A DNA stretch of 18,964 nucleotides from Pseudomonadota bacterium (GTDB lineage: Bacteria > Pseudomonadota > Alphaproteobacteria > Rs-D84), in contig WQUT01000078.1 in the NCBI GenBank assembly GCA_009781955.1, positions 1-18,964 of the forward strand. Direction: 5' to 3'. The translations under genes and the position numbers were made by a program. The notes beneath the pieces are model-generated. The model did not search any database and was not told the origin of the DNA. It saw nothing but the letters and a program-made list of their open reading frames with translations. The number at the start of each line of letters is the position of its first letter. Within the stretch, counting starts at the first letter, position 1. This document shows, in pieces, positions 1-6,611 of the stretch.

Positions 1-281
1 ACCTGGACCTGCCGCGGGCGGGGCATTCCGCGATCGCCGGCGACGACGCCGCGCTGCAGATCAGCGTGAATCCGGCGGGCCAATACTTTCTGGGCACCAA
101 CCAACTGACGCGGGAAGAGGTGGTGGTCAAAGCCGTCGCCATGCGCAACGAAAATCCGGCGCTGACCCTGATGATAAACGGCGACAAGGGGGCCAGCTAT
201 GGCGCGGTAATGGCCATGATGGGCGCGCTGAAAGACGCGGGATTCCAGAAAGTGGGCCTGCGCACGAAACTGGATAATTGA
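1..281 (+). CDS. tolR: TolR/ExbD-family protein, C-terminal part (5' end outside window)
   Basis: The reading frame is open from base 3 and ends in TGA at 279-281, giving about 92 residues of a C-terminus. The tail has the ExbD/TolR pattern: hydrophobic strand, INGDKGASYG, then a helix (VMAMMGALKDAGF) and the closing strand VGLRTK. TolR is an inner-membrane protein with a periplasmic domain. With TolQ it uses the proton-motive force to energise TolA during envelope constriction. The next gene is a TolA-like protein in the same direction, which favours TolR over ExbD. The in-frame GTG at 66 is internal and is not a real start. A GC-rich foldback repeat begins directly after the stop codon. Confidence 0.88.
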   Translation, partial: LDLPRAGHSAIAGDDAALQISVNPAGQYFLGTNQLTREEVVVKAVAMRNENPALTLMINGDKGASYGAVMAMMGALKDAGFQKVGLRTKLDN

Positions 282-443
282 TAATTCCCCCACCCCCAGG
301 AAGGGTGCCGAGCCCCGGGGTCCCCGCGCAATCGCAGATTGCGTGGGGTGGGCAGGACGAGGACGGGGCGGGGTCCTCAATACAAACGAAACCCTCCCCG
401 TCATTTGCCTCTGGCAAATGCCACCCCTCCAAGGGAGGGGAAT
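280..443. repeat. GC-rich foldback element between tolR and tolA (copy 1 of a G/C-run family)
   Basis: The whole tolR-tolA spacer is one foldback. It starts AATTCCCCC after the tolR stop and ends GGGAGGGGAAT 6 bases before tolA. Inner hairpins include GCGCAATC/GATTGCGT around 328-345 and CATTTGCC/GGCAAATG around 402-420, flanked by ACCCTCCCCGTC and CCACCCCTCC. A second copy with the same architecture fills the lpxA-lpxB spacer (11131-11277). The left arm of this copy is more diverged than in the second. Its right end supplies the ribosome-binding site of tolA. Confidence 0.8.
433..440 (+). promoter_or_regulatory. Ribosome-binding site of tolA, carried by the end of a repeat
   Basis: GGGAGGGG lies 8 bases before the tolA ATG at 449. 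It is an integral part of the right arm of the foldback repeat and pairs in DNA or RNA with CCCCTCC just upstream, so hairpin formation could mask it. The same arrangement precedes lpxB. Confidence 0.6.
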
Positions 444-448
444 AAAAA

Positions 449-1213
449 ATGAAATCAAAAGTTGCTTTTTTATCGGAAAACATTCTTGTCTCGGTCGCGG
501 GGCATTTGGCGATTGTCGCCGCGCTCGTCACTTCGTTTGCCCTGATGGGCGGCGAGATAGAGCGCATCGTGGCCTCCGACCGCATTGTGATTACCGAAAT
601 AGACCTGAACAATATCAAGGTTACCGCCGACACGACAGAGCTGTATAATCAGGAAAAGGCCGCGCCAACCACGGCCGAAAATGGCCGGGACAATGCTGCG
701 GCGACTCAACAGCCCGCGGTCGCGCCGCCCCGGACGGGCAATAAAAATCCATCGCCCGCCGACGCGAACGGCGATTTGCCGCCGGTGCCGGCAATACCGG
801 CAAAGCCGGAACCAGAGAAGCCCGCGGACAACGCGGTCAATCCGAACGCGCCGCGCGGGAAAACAACCGTCCGCGTGAACCGCGAAACTCTGACGCGCAC
901 CATGACCATATCCGTGGTGGATGCGCTCCGCGCGGCGATGACGCGATGCTGGGTGATTGATACAAAGCGCGATGACATCGCGGGATTGCGCATTGTCGCG
1001 CATCTGACCATGTTTGACAACGGCGCCGTCCGGGATATGTGGATAGAAGACGCCGCGCGCGCGGATACCGACGCCGGCTTCGCATACGCCGTGCAAACCA
1101 TAAAATCCGCGGTCAGCGTGTGCCAGCCGTTTTCCATGCTGCCCCAGTCCGAGTTTGATTTCTGGAAAAATATCCAGCTGACATTTTATCCCCAGAACGC
1201 CAGCGTGCAGTGA
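449..1213 (+). CDS. tolA: TolA-like envelope protein
   Basis: This 254-residue protein has a short cytoplasmic N-terminus, one membrane anchor (about residues 10-32), a Pro/Ala/Lys-rich disordered linker (about 70-150) and a C-terminal domain (about 160-250). The C-terminal domain carries the alphaproteobacterial TolA signature: RAAMTRCW, a beta segment (IVAHLTMFDNGAV), VSVCQPF and FDFWKNIQLTFYPQ. It follows tolR directly. TolA links the TolQR motor to TolB and Pal at the outer membrane. The linker is shorter than in enterobacterial TolA but normal for this group. The ATG at 449 is supported by GGGAGGGG 8 bases upstream. The next gene downstream is not tolB, so the tol-pal cluster is interrupted or ends here. 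Confidence 0.85.
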   Translation: MKSKVAFLSENILVSVAGHLAIVAALVTSFALMGGEIERIVASDRIVITEIDLNNIKVTADTTELYNQEKAAPTTAENGRDNAAATQQPAVAPPRTGNKNPSPADANGDLPPVPAIPAKPEPEKPADNAVNPNAPRGKTTVRVNRETLTRTMTISVVDALRAAMTRCWVIDTKRDDIAGLRIVAHLTMFDNGAVRDMWIEDAARADTDAGFAYAVQTIKSAVSVCQPFSMLPQSEFDFWKNIQLTFYPQNASVQ

Positions 1214-1249
1214 TTTAAGATTTAAGATTTACGGATTTAAGATTTGCGA
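1212..1249. repeat. AAATCTT-type heptamer array, left arm
   Basis: GATTTAAGATTTAAGATTT, ACG, GATTTAAGATTTGCGA begins inside the tolA stop codon. Its reverse complement lies at 1508-1550, so the two arms bracket the multi-hairpin element at 1248-1508. The units contain TAA in all frames of both strands, so the array cannot be coding. Confidence 0.8.
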
Positions 1250-1508
1250 CTACCCCGGATTTCCATCGGCAGCATAGCTGCCGGGAAATCCGGCCCTTCT
1301 GAGAAGGGCAATCGGCGCGGTCAGGTTTTGATTGAATGAGCGCTAGTTCCCCTTCTCAGAAGGGGAGGAATCCGAGTATGCGAGGACGAGTGTTGTGCCG
1401 GTTTGCAAACACGAAGTCCGAACAACTACGAGGATACGCGGAGCTTTCAAGCGAGCGAAAACCTGGGAGCGCGCGAAGTTGCATGCGACCATAGCTTTCC
1501 GGGGTAGG
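1248..1508. repeat. Multi-hairpin intergenic element, copy 1 (long form)
   Basis: It begins GACTACCCCGGATTTCC and ends TTTCCGGGGTAG. In order it holds a hairpin (GGCAGC/GCTGCC within GATTTCC/GGAAATC), the near-palindrome CCCTTCTGAGAAGGG, a spacer with GAATGAGCGC, a second core CCCTTCTCAGAAGGGG, and a final arm with CTGGGAGC and GCGACC. Compared with the copy at 2733 it carries about 88 extra bases between the second core and the last arm (about 1371-1458). Together with the flanking AT-rich arms it fills the 389-base gap between tolA and the next gene. I see no gene in it. Confidence 0.88.
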
Positions 1509-1550
1509 CAAATCGCAAATCTTAAATCCGTAAATCTTAAATCCTAAATT
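1508..1550. repeat. AAATCTT-type heptamer array, right arm
   Basis: GCAAATCGCAAATCTTAAAT, CCG, TAAATCTTAAATCCTAAATT is the inverted partner of 1212-1249. The same bracket surrounds copy 2 of the multi-hairpin element. Confidence 0.8.
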
Positions 1551-1553
1551 CCC

Positions 1554-1581
1554 TTGCTTTTTTTCCGCTTTGTTTTAGAAT
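1554..1581 (+). promoter_or_regulatory. Candidate promoter for the DUF2817 gene
   Basis: TTGCTT (1554-1559) and TAGAAT (1576-1581) are separated by 16 bases and lie just beyond the repeat, about 22 bases before the ATG at 1603. The match to the sigma-70 consensus is moderate. Confidence 0.5.
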
Positions 1582-1602
1582 GAAGACGACAGAGGAATGC
1601 TC

Positions 1603-2712
1603 ATGCTGAACTTTTATTCAGAAAGCTATGCCGAGGCGACCGACAAATTCATGTTCGCGGCGGCCGCGCACGGCAAGGTTTCGGAATACAAATCCGAACG
1701 CACCGAATACGCAATCCCCGTGCTGGCCATCGGGCACGGCCCGCGGAAAATAGTAATAAATTCCGGCATTCACGGAATAGAGGGATTTTTCGGCAGCGCC
1801 GCCTATAACTTCTGGCTGTCCACAAATGCAAAATTTCTGGATAAAAAATTTCACAACGATTTCAGCATTTATTTTATTCATGGCATAAACGGATTCGGCA
1901 TGGATCGCCGCCTGCGCGAAACCGCGAACAATGTTGATCTGAACCGGAATTTCCGCAACAGCTGGGAAACTCCGCCGCCGGTGAACGAGCTTTATAAACA
2001 AGGGCATGATCTTATCGTATCCGCGCCGCACGTCCGCGCGGGAGAGGTGACAAAGTTCCAAAAAATCCTGGACTTTTACAACCTGCACCGCGACGACGGC
2101 GTTTATAAATCATTAACCCGCGGGCAATACGAATACCCGGACGGAATATTTTACGGCGGCACGGGGCCAGAGCCTGAAACTGAAATGGTAACCAAAATCT
2201 ATGACGACATAATGGCGAATGGGCGCACGAAGTTTCTGCTGTCCGTCGGGCTGCATACCGGCATAGGAAAATACCGGCCGAACAGAAACCTGCTGACGCG
2301 CAAGATACTGGTGTCGCATCCGGGGCGGCATCCGAACACCCTGAAATTCGCGGAAATATTCGCGCCGGATATAACAATTGTGCCCGACGACCGCGCAGAG
2401 ATTAATGCCGACGCGCTGTCCGGCGATCTGGTGGATTATCTGGAAGTGCGATACGCGAAACTGAAAAAACCGATCTGGACCGCGGACTTTGAAATAGGAA
2501 CCGGAACGTTCAGCTGTTCCGACCAAACAAAGCGAATGGACCAGGGCGACGCGCGATGGGAAATCGCGAATCTGGGGCGAATAACGAAAACCACTTGGAA
2601 CCATCTGACCGAAAGCTGGTATCCGTCCGATCCGAAATGGCGCGAGATGGCGCTGGGCGCCGCGGATATTTTCGCGCAAAAGCTGTATGAATATATGCTG
2701 AAAATAATCTAA
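1603..2712 (+). CDS. DUF2817 family protein (M14-like zinc carboxypeptidase fold)
   Basis: This 369-residue soluble protein has no signal peptide. The M14/succinylglutamate-desuccinylase-type zinc site is readable: NSGIHGIEG supplies His57 and Glu60, NNVDLNRNF is the substrate-carboxylate strand with Arg, GLHTGIG supplies the third ligand His218, and DFEIGTGTF near Glu297 is the probable catalytic glutamate. GQYEYPDGIFYGG is another typical DUF2817 segment. The substrate is not known; a peptide or amide hydrolase is the inference. I prefer the ATG at 1603, because AGAGG at 1591-1595 is 7 bases before it but only 1 base before the ATG at 1597. The gene stands alone between two multi-hairpin elements and appears to have its own promoter. 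Confidence 0.82.
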   Translation: MLNFYSESYAEATDKFMFAAAAHGKVSEYKSERTEYAIPVLAIGHGPRKIVINSGIHGIEGFFGSAAYNFWLSTNAKFLDKKFHNDFSIYFIHGINGFGMDRRLRETANNVDLNRNFRNSWETPPPVNELYKQGHDLIVSAPHVRAGEVTKFQKILDFYNLHRDDGVYKSLTRGQYEYPDGIFYGGTGPEPETEMVTKIYDDIMANGRTKFLLSVGLHTGIGKYRPNRNLLTRKILVSHPGRHPNTLKFAEIFAPDITIVPDDRAEINADALSGDLVDYLEVRYAKLKKPIWTADFEIGTGTFSCSDQTKRMDQGDARWEIANLGRITKTTWNHLTESWYPSDPKWREMALGAADIFAQKLYEYMLKII

Positions 2713-2732
2713 GATTTACGGATTTAAGATTT
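2711..2732. repeat. AAATCTT-type array, left arm around copy 2
   Basis: AAGATTTACGGATTTAAGATTT begins at the DUF2817 stop codon and pairs with the array at 2904-2953. Confidence 0.75.
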
Positions 2733-2904
2733 GACTACCCCGGATTTCCATCGGCAGCAAAGCTGCCGGGAAATCCGGCCCTTCTGAGAAGGGCAATTTA
2801 GCGCTCATATCTTTAATCAAATGAGCGCGCAATTCCCCTTCTCAGAAGGGGAGAAAACCTGGGAGCGCGCGAGGTTGCGTGCGACCAAAGGTTTCCGGGG
2901 TAAG
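2733..2904. repeat. Multi-hairpin intergenic element, copy 2 (short form)
   Basis: It has the same order of parts as copy 1: GACTACCCCGG, hairpin GGCAGC-AAA-GCTGCC, CCCTTCTGAGAAGGG, a central stem GCGCTCAT/ATGAGCGC, CCCCTTCTCAGAAGGGG, a last arm (AAACCT with AGGTTT, enclosing CTGGGAGCGCGCG and GCGTGCGACC), then CCGGGGTA. It lies between DUF2817 and the next gene. With the flanking AT-rich arms it fills the 305-base spacer. Confidence 0.88.
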
Positions 2905-2953
2905 CAAATCGCAAATCTTAAATCCGTAAATCTTAAATCATAAATCCATAAAT
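2904..2953. repeat. AAATCTT-type array, right arm around copy 2
   Basis: GCAAATCGCAAATCTTAAAT, then CCGTAAATCTTAAATC and ATAAATCCATAAATT. It is the inverted partner of 2711-2732 and is nearly identical to 1508-1550. Confidence 0.75.
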
Positions 2954-2958
2954 TCCCC

Positions 2959-2988
2959 TTGATTGACATCTGATTTTGTTGCTATGAT
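2959..2988 (+). promoter_or_regulatory. Candidate promoter for the 700-residue exported protein
   Basis: TATGAT at 2983-2988 is a good -10 box, with TTGATT at 2959 (18-base spacing) or TTGACA at 2963 (14-base spacing) as -35. It lies immediately after the repeat cluster and is followed by AGGAGGG at 2998-3004. Confidence 0.55.
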
Positions 2989-3017
2989 TTGAATCGTAGG
3001 AGGGATGCCTTTTCCCC

Positions 3018-5120
3018 ATGCCGAAAAGTTCCCGTTTATTTCTGTGCGCAATTATCGCCGCGTGCGTCTGTTTCATGCCGTCCGGGCACGCGCGGGCGGC
3101 GGATTTGGCGGGCGGCGGCGGATGGACATCGGACGCCGACGGCCCGAATAATCCCGCGATAAACATTGGGACCGATTCGTCCGATTTGCCAGAGACCGGC
3201 GATAAATGCGCCCAGAAAATATTCGCGTCCGCCCTGGCCGCGCATGCGGGCGAGGTTTCCGCGGACACCGCCGGATACGATATGGAGGCATGGATTTACA
3301 AAACCCTTTTGACGGCGGATACTATTAAAAAGATTCTGAGCTGTCCGGATATCGCAAAGCTGGGCGACAAGGATACCTTTACCGTCGCGCCGGTCACGTT
3401 TGCATTTAATAATAAAATTAGTACCAATTCAAACGACGAGATCCCGCACTCGCCGACTTCGTCGGCTCTGCGGGATGACATCGATGCGCGCACCATCGCC
3501 ATCCGGTATTCCGGAAATAAAAAAATCCTGAACCAGCGTTTGATGCTGGCGGAAAAGCGCAAGAATCCCGGCGGCCCGTCCGAGAAAGTGGATTTTGGCG
3601 GCGATGTGATCTGGGTCAATACCGAACCCGCGTGGTATGGCATTTTGATCGTCCAGGCCGGCAGTTTGGACAACTACATCGGCGAAAATAAAAACAATAC
3701 CATTTCCGTCAAATACATGGCCGACCGCCGCATGGAATTTTTTCCAAAGAACGGCTGGCTGGGGCATAACGCGGCGTCAGCGCCTATGTGCGTCAGCGGA
3801 TCCGCATTCGCCAATGACGGCGATATAGTGAATGTCGCCGGGCACAAGGCGACCGGCGAAAAGCCGAATTGGTTCACGGGCAACGATTACTATGTCGCCG
3901 GCGACGTCAATCTGCAATGGGTGACATGGGCAGAGGTTGCGGGCGACGTCGCCCTGACCGTTGCGACCATCGGCGCGGGAACGGCGGTCTCCGTCGCGGC
4001 CAAGGGCGCGCGCGCGACGCGAACGGCCAAGAATATCGTCGGAGAATTGCGCATCCTGCAAAAACTGGAAAAGGTCAGGGACTATAACAAGATCTTGCAA
4101 GAGGCCCGCCGGATTCAGGACGCATTGAAAACCACGCGCGAAACAATAAAGGCCGAGCAAGAGGCATTGCGCATCGCGAAAGAAATCCGGCCGCTGACGG
4201 GCGAGGCGGCGAATACCGCGAAACTGGCGGAAAAATACGGCAAAACAACCCAGGAAATAAATGAGCTGAAACGCGCGAATCTTGCGGATAGGGAAAAACG
4301 GATTGCGGATTTGGAAAAGAACGTGGCGAAAAATGAAGGCGAAATCGTCAAAATGGGCGAAAATGCCAAAGAACTGGAAAAAGGCGGGGACGTTCAAAAA
4401 TACAAAACCGCGATGGAAGATTTGAACGCCGTCAAAAAATTGCGGGGCGACCTGAAGGCTTGGAAAATCCCGCAGCGGGGCAACATCATCGCGCGCCTGT
4501 TCAAAACCGCGCGCGGCGAAATCCGCGCCGCGAAAGTCTTGAAGACCGCCGGGCGCAGCACGGGCAAGGCGGGAACGCTGGCCGGAAAGTTGAAAGACGG
4601 TCTGTTCAAAAACTCGCTGAAATTCGCGAGCTTTATCGGCCGGGCAGAGGCGGCGGGCGGCATCGGATACGGCATTCTGCACTTTGTCGGCGAAATGTAT
4701 GACTGGACGGACACATCGGTCGGCGATTACACCAGCAATATAAAATTCATTCCATTCGGATTGTTGTCCGCGGATGATTTAGAAGGACAGGAAAACGTGG
4801 TCAACCGCGGAATGTGGCTGATGTGGGCGGGGGATTCCGTATCGCCCGAAGACGATGACGCCGCGTATTTGCAAGCGATGGATTTCGCGCAAAAGTTTTA
4901 CGAGGAAATGCGCGACACCCAGGACGAATTGTCGCCGTCGCGTTTTGCCGGGCAATTGTGCGACGTGGATATTTTCGTCGTGCGCCCGATTATTCGTAAT
5001 CCCGGCAGCGACGACGAGATTTATTATCTGATTATGAATGACGAGCCCTGGCGCATACGCATTATGGATTTCGCCCCGGAACCGAAAGGGACCGCGCCCG
5101 CCGCACCGAACGGAAAATAA
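3018..5120 (+). CDS. Exported coiled-coil protein of unknown function
   Basis: This 700-residue protein starts with a clear signal peptide: basic MPKSSR, a hydrophobic core, and a likely cleavage after HARA near residue 27. Residues about 30-300 are mixed and contain few Cys. Residues about 300-330 are hydrophobic/small (VALTVATIGAGTAVSVAAKGA). Residues about 335-470 are Lys/Glu/Ala-rich heptads typical of a long coiled coil, followed by a basic Gly/Ala region and an acidic globular C-terminus. I do not recognise the family. The layout suggests a periplasmic or secreted structural or toxin-like protein, which is inference only. A short palindrome is inserted in frame at 3441-3476 (residues about 142-153). 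AGGAGGG is 13 bases before the ATG, a long spacing, but the signal peptide supports this start. Confidence 0.75.
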   Translation: MPKSSRLFLCAIIAACVCFMPSGHARAADLAGGGGWTSDADGPNNPAINIGTDSSDLPETGDKCAQKIFASALAAHAGEVSADTAGYDMEAWIYKTLLTADTIKKILSCPDIAKLGDKDTFTVAPVTFAFNNKISTNSNDEIPHSPTSSALRDDIDARTIAIRYSGNKKILNQRLMLAEKRKNPGGPSEKVDFGGDVIWVNTEPAWYGILIVQAGSLDNYIGENKNNTISVKYMADRRMEFFPKNGWLGHNAASAPMCVSGSAFANDGDIVNVAGHKATGEKPNWFTGNDYYVAGDVNLQWVTWAEVAGDVALTVATIGAGTAVSVAAKGARATRTAKNIVGELRILQKLEKVRDYNKILQEARRIQDALKTTRETIKAEQEALRIAKEIRPLTGEAANTAKLAEKYGKTTQEINELKRANLADREKRIADLEKNVAKNEGEIVKMGENAKELEKGGDVQKYKTAMEDLNAVKKLRGDLKAWKIPQRGNIIARLFKTARGEIRAAKVLKTAGRSTGKAGTLAGKLKDGLFKNSLKFASFIGRAEAAGGIGYGILHFVGEMYDWTDTSVGDYTSNIKFIPFGLLSADDLEGQENVVNRGMWLMWAGDSVSPEDDDAAYLQAMDFAQKFYEEMRDTQDELSPSRFAGQLCDVDIFVVRPIIRNPGSDDEIYYLIMNDEPWRIRIMDFAPEPKGTAPAAPNGK
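3441..3476. repeat. Palindromic hairpin inside the coding sequence
   Basis: ATCCCGCA and TGCGGGAT (8 bp) enclose GCCGAC-TTC-GTCGGC (6 bp). It is read in frame as IPHSPTSSALRD. The hairpin resembles the short CATCCCGC...GCGGGATG palindromes scattered in many alphaproteobacterial genomes, including elements that insert in Rickettsia genes. Confidence 0.75.
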
Positions 5121-5138
5121 TGATGTCCTATAAGATTT

Positions 5139-5315
5139 GACTACCCCGGAAACCTTTGGTCGTGCGCAACCTCGCGCACTCCCAGGTTTCCACCCCTTCT
5201 GAGAAGGGGAATTCGCACTCATTTGCTTAAAATTATGAGTGCTAAATGCCCTTCTCAGAAGGGCCGGAATGCTGGGAGCACTGGTATCATGCGACCTTAG
5301 CATTCCGGGGTAGTC
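5139..5315. repeat. Multi-hairpin intergenic element, copy 3
   Basis: It runs GACTACCCCGG to CCGGGGTAGTC. Its first arm (GGAAACCT...AGGTTTCC with GGTCGTGCGC and GCGCACTCCC inside) is the reverse complement of the last arm of copy 2, so this copy is inverted or has the arm type on the other side. The two cores CCCCTTCTGAGAAGGGG and GCCCTTCTCAGAAGGGC and a central stem (GCACTCAT/ATGAGTGC) are kept. Its last arm is GGAATGCT/AGCATTCC. It fills most of the spacer after the 700-residue gene. Confidence 0.88.
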
Positions 5316-5360
5316 AAAATACTTAACAGTGGCCAGCACACATAACATATGATTTTTTTC

Positions 5361-5388
5361 TTGTTAAATTTACAAATGATATTATGAT
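5361..5388 (+). promoter_or_regulatory. Candidate promoter of the small Cys-rich secreted protein
   Basis: TTGTTA (5361-5366) and TATGAT (5383-5388) with a 16-base spacer lie about 24 bases before the ATG at 5412. An overlapping TAGAAT at 5388 is an alternative -10 box. Confidence 0.5.
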
Positions 5389-5411
5389 AGAATAAAAAGA
5401 GAGGTGGCGTT

Positions 5412-5735
5412 ATGAAAAAATTTACTATTTGCGGATTGTTTTTCGCTGTTTTTGCCGCGGGCGCGGCGAATGCGTTTCAGTTGCAGTCCAGCAACGACCT
5501 GGGGCGCGACGACGCCAGAAACCAGAATGTCGTCGTCAGATGCACGACCGACACCGGCAAGGTTTCTAACCAGACATGCAGCCTGCGCCGTTATGCAAGA
5601 TGCAGCGTGAACGACCAGGGCACCAGGATTTGCAGCGGATGGCAGCCATGGTATGAACTGCGCAATCCCGACGTGGGATATGCCGATTGGCGGGACGGGG
5701 CGCTGGCCTGTTGCAGGTCCAAGGGACTGAGATAA
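5412..5735 (+). CDS. Small secreted Cys-rich protein, unknown function
   Basis: This 107-residue protein has a textbook signal peptide (MKK, a hydrophobic core to residue about 20, cleavage near ANA before FQLQ). The mature part of about 86 residues is basic and holds six cysteines: RCTT, QTCSL, ARCSV, RICSG and ACC. This suggests a disulfide-stabilised periplasmic or extracellular protein. I do not recognise a family. The start is supported by GAGG/AGGTGG about 4-7 bases upstream. It has its own likely promoter, and a strong hairpin overlaps its stop codon, so it is probably monocistronic. Confidence 0.8.
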   Translation: MKKFTICGLFFAVFAAGAANAFQLQSSNDLGRDDARNQNVVVRCTTDTGKVSNQTCSLRRYARCSVNDQGTRICSGWQPWYELRNPDVGYADWRDGALACCRSKGLR

Positions 5736-5761
5736 GAATTGCCGCGTTCGCGGCAATTCTT
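5734..5761 (+). terminator. Hairpin terminator after the small secreted protein
   Basis: AAGAATTGCCGC pairs perfectly with GCGGCAATTCTT (12 bp, loop GTTC). It overlaps the TAA stop codon. No long T-tract follows, so termination may be only partial. Confidence 0.65.
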
Positions 5762-5762
5762 A

Positions 5763-5892
5763 TAGTGACAAAGTGACAGAATGACAAAATGACAGAGTTG
5801 CGGCAGCCGCGCTTTGCGCGGATACTATAAATTAATCAGCTTGTCGGCGTAGGCCGACACATTAACTCTGTCACTTTGTCACTCTGTCACTA
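5763..5892. repeat. GTGACAAA-type octamer foldback
   Basis: The left arm (5763-5799) repeats GTGACAAA, GTGACAGA, ATGACAAA, ATGACAGA. The right arm (5864-5892) is its inverse (CTGTCACTTTGTCACTCTGT). The loop holds further small hairpins, including TGTCGGC-GTAG-GCCGACA. The units contain TGA in every forward frame. The right arm overlaps the last codons and stop of the minus-strand prepilin peptidase, so the repeat provides its C-terminal residues and terminator region. Confidence 0.85.
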
Positions 5893-6433
5893 TTAATACT
5901 GCTATTGCAACCCCCATTCCCGCGAAAAAGAACGGGGCCAGCGGAACATAACGCTGGCGGCGCAGCATCCCCCATATTCCGCCGAAAACGCACGCCGCGA
6001 TCAGCGCGATTGACAGGCCCGTTATTCCCATCCATATTCCCCCCGCCGCCAGCAGCTTTATATCGCCCATGCCGATGGGGTCGCTGGTCGTTGGTCGCTG
6101 GTCGCTGGTCGTTGGTCGTTGGTCGCTGGTCGCTGGTCGTTGGTCGTTGGTCGTTGGTCGTGAAATGCGATTGTTCTTTTTTTCTTTCTTGCTGCCTATC
6201 CATTTGAAAATAATATTCAGTGCGAATCCCACGCCGTATCCGATTGCGCCGGCCAAGGCGGACTCGGCAAATCCGCCGGGCATCCACGGCAATTGGTCGC
6301 ACAGCAACAAGCCGGCCAGCAAAAACGGAAACAAAAAGACATCCGGAATAATCCGCGCGCGAACGTCCCAGACCGCCATCATGGCCGCGCAATAAACAGC
6401 GATCAAAATCAGCAATATATTGATGATTATCAT
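5879..6433 (-). CDS. Prepilin peptidase, short A24/CpaA type, with repeat-encoded loop
   Basis: This 184-residue polytopic inner-membrane aspartic protease carries both catalytic motifs: Asp23 in WDVRARIIPD and Asp124 in GMGDIKLLAAGG. It lacks the N-methyltransferase domain of full-length PilD, as in CpaA/TadV enzymes that process Flp-type pilins. The cytoplasmic loop before GMGD, normally short, here contains about 28 residues of RPTTNDQ/RPATSDQ heptapeptides encoded by the heptamer array at 6079-6161. I choose ATG 6433 (MIIINILLI), because the longer in-frame start at 6535 would only add translated repeat. No Shine-Dalgarno sequence precedes 6433: a CCACCAG array abuts the ATG. No pilin gene lies in the window. 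Confidence 0.82.
   Translation of the reverse strand: MIIINILLILIAVYCAAMMAVWDVRARIIPDVFLFPFLLAGLLLCDQLPWMPGGFAESALAGAIGYGVGFALNIIFKWIGSKKEKKNNRISRPTTNDQRPATSDQRPTTSDQRPTTSDPIGMGDIKLLAAGGIWMGITGLSIALIAACVFGGIWGMLRRQRYVPLAPFFFAGMGVAIAVLIVTE
6079..6161. repeat. GGTCGTT/GGTCGCT heptamer array inside the prepilin peptidase gene
   Basis: Eleven full 7-bp units (6079-6155) and a partial twelfth form one uninterrupted array, with GGTCGCT and GGTCGTT variants interspersed. On the coding (minus) strand it reads DQRPTTN/DQRPATS heptapeptides. Adding or losing one unit shifts the frame just upstream of the GMGD catalytic motif. Confidence 0.9.
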
Positions 6434-6540
6434 GGTGGCTGGTGGCTCGTGCTGGTGGCTGGTGTTGGTGGTTGGGGCTTGTGACCGGAGATTTTTACCA
6501 GCCACCAGCACCAGCCACCAGCCACCAGTTACCAATTACC
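6434..6540. repeat. GGTGGCT foldback between the prepilin peptidase and gcrA
   Basis: The left arm (6434-6474) is made of GGTGGCT and GGTGTT units. The right arm (6497-6540) is its inverse (CCAGCCACCAG units). The loop is GGGGCTTGTGACCGGAGATT. The left arm abuts the start codon of the prepilin peptidase. Single-arm pieces of the same family lie in the coding sequence at 7572 and in lpxB at 10723. Confidence 0.85.
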
Positions 6541-6550
6541 TTTTTCCCCT

Positions 6551-6579
6551 TTACTTCCGATTCGGAACTATGATACAAT
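6551..6579 (+). promoter_or_regulatory. Candidate gcrA promoter
   Basis: TGATACAAT (extended -10, TACAAT at 6574-6579) with TTACTT at 6551-6556 as a weak -35, 17-base spacing. It lies between the repeat foldback and gcrA. Confidence 0.45.
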
Positions 6580-6611
6580 TTCTAGTATAGAAAACCAAGG
6601 AATTTATAAAA

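Noticed and set aside
3777..4682. Minus-strand ORF of 301 residues opposite the exported coiled-coil gene
   Set aside because: Phe/Arg-rich complement of a Lys/Glu/Ala-rich coiled coil, typical of a shadow frame.
6434..6535. Longer N-terminus of the prepilin peptidase from 6535
   Set aside because: The added residues (TGGWWLVLVAG, HQHEPPAT) are translated CCACCAG repeat. The family N-terminus begins at MIIINILLI.
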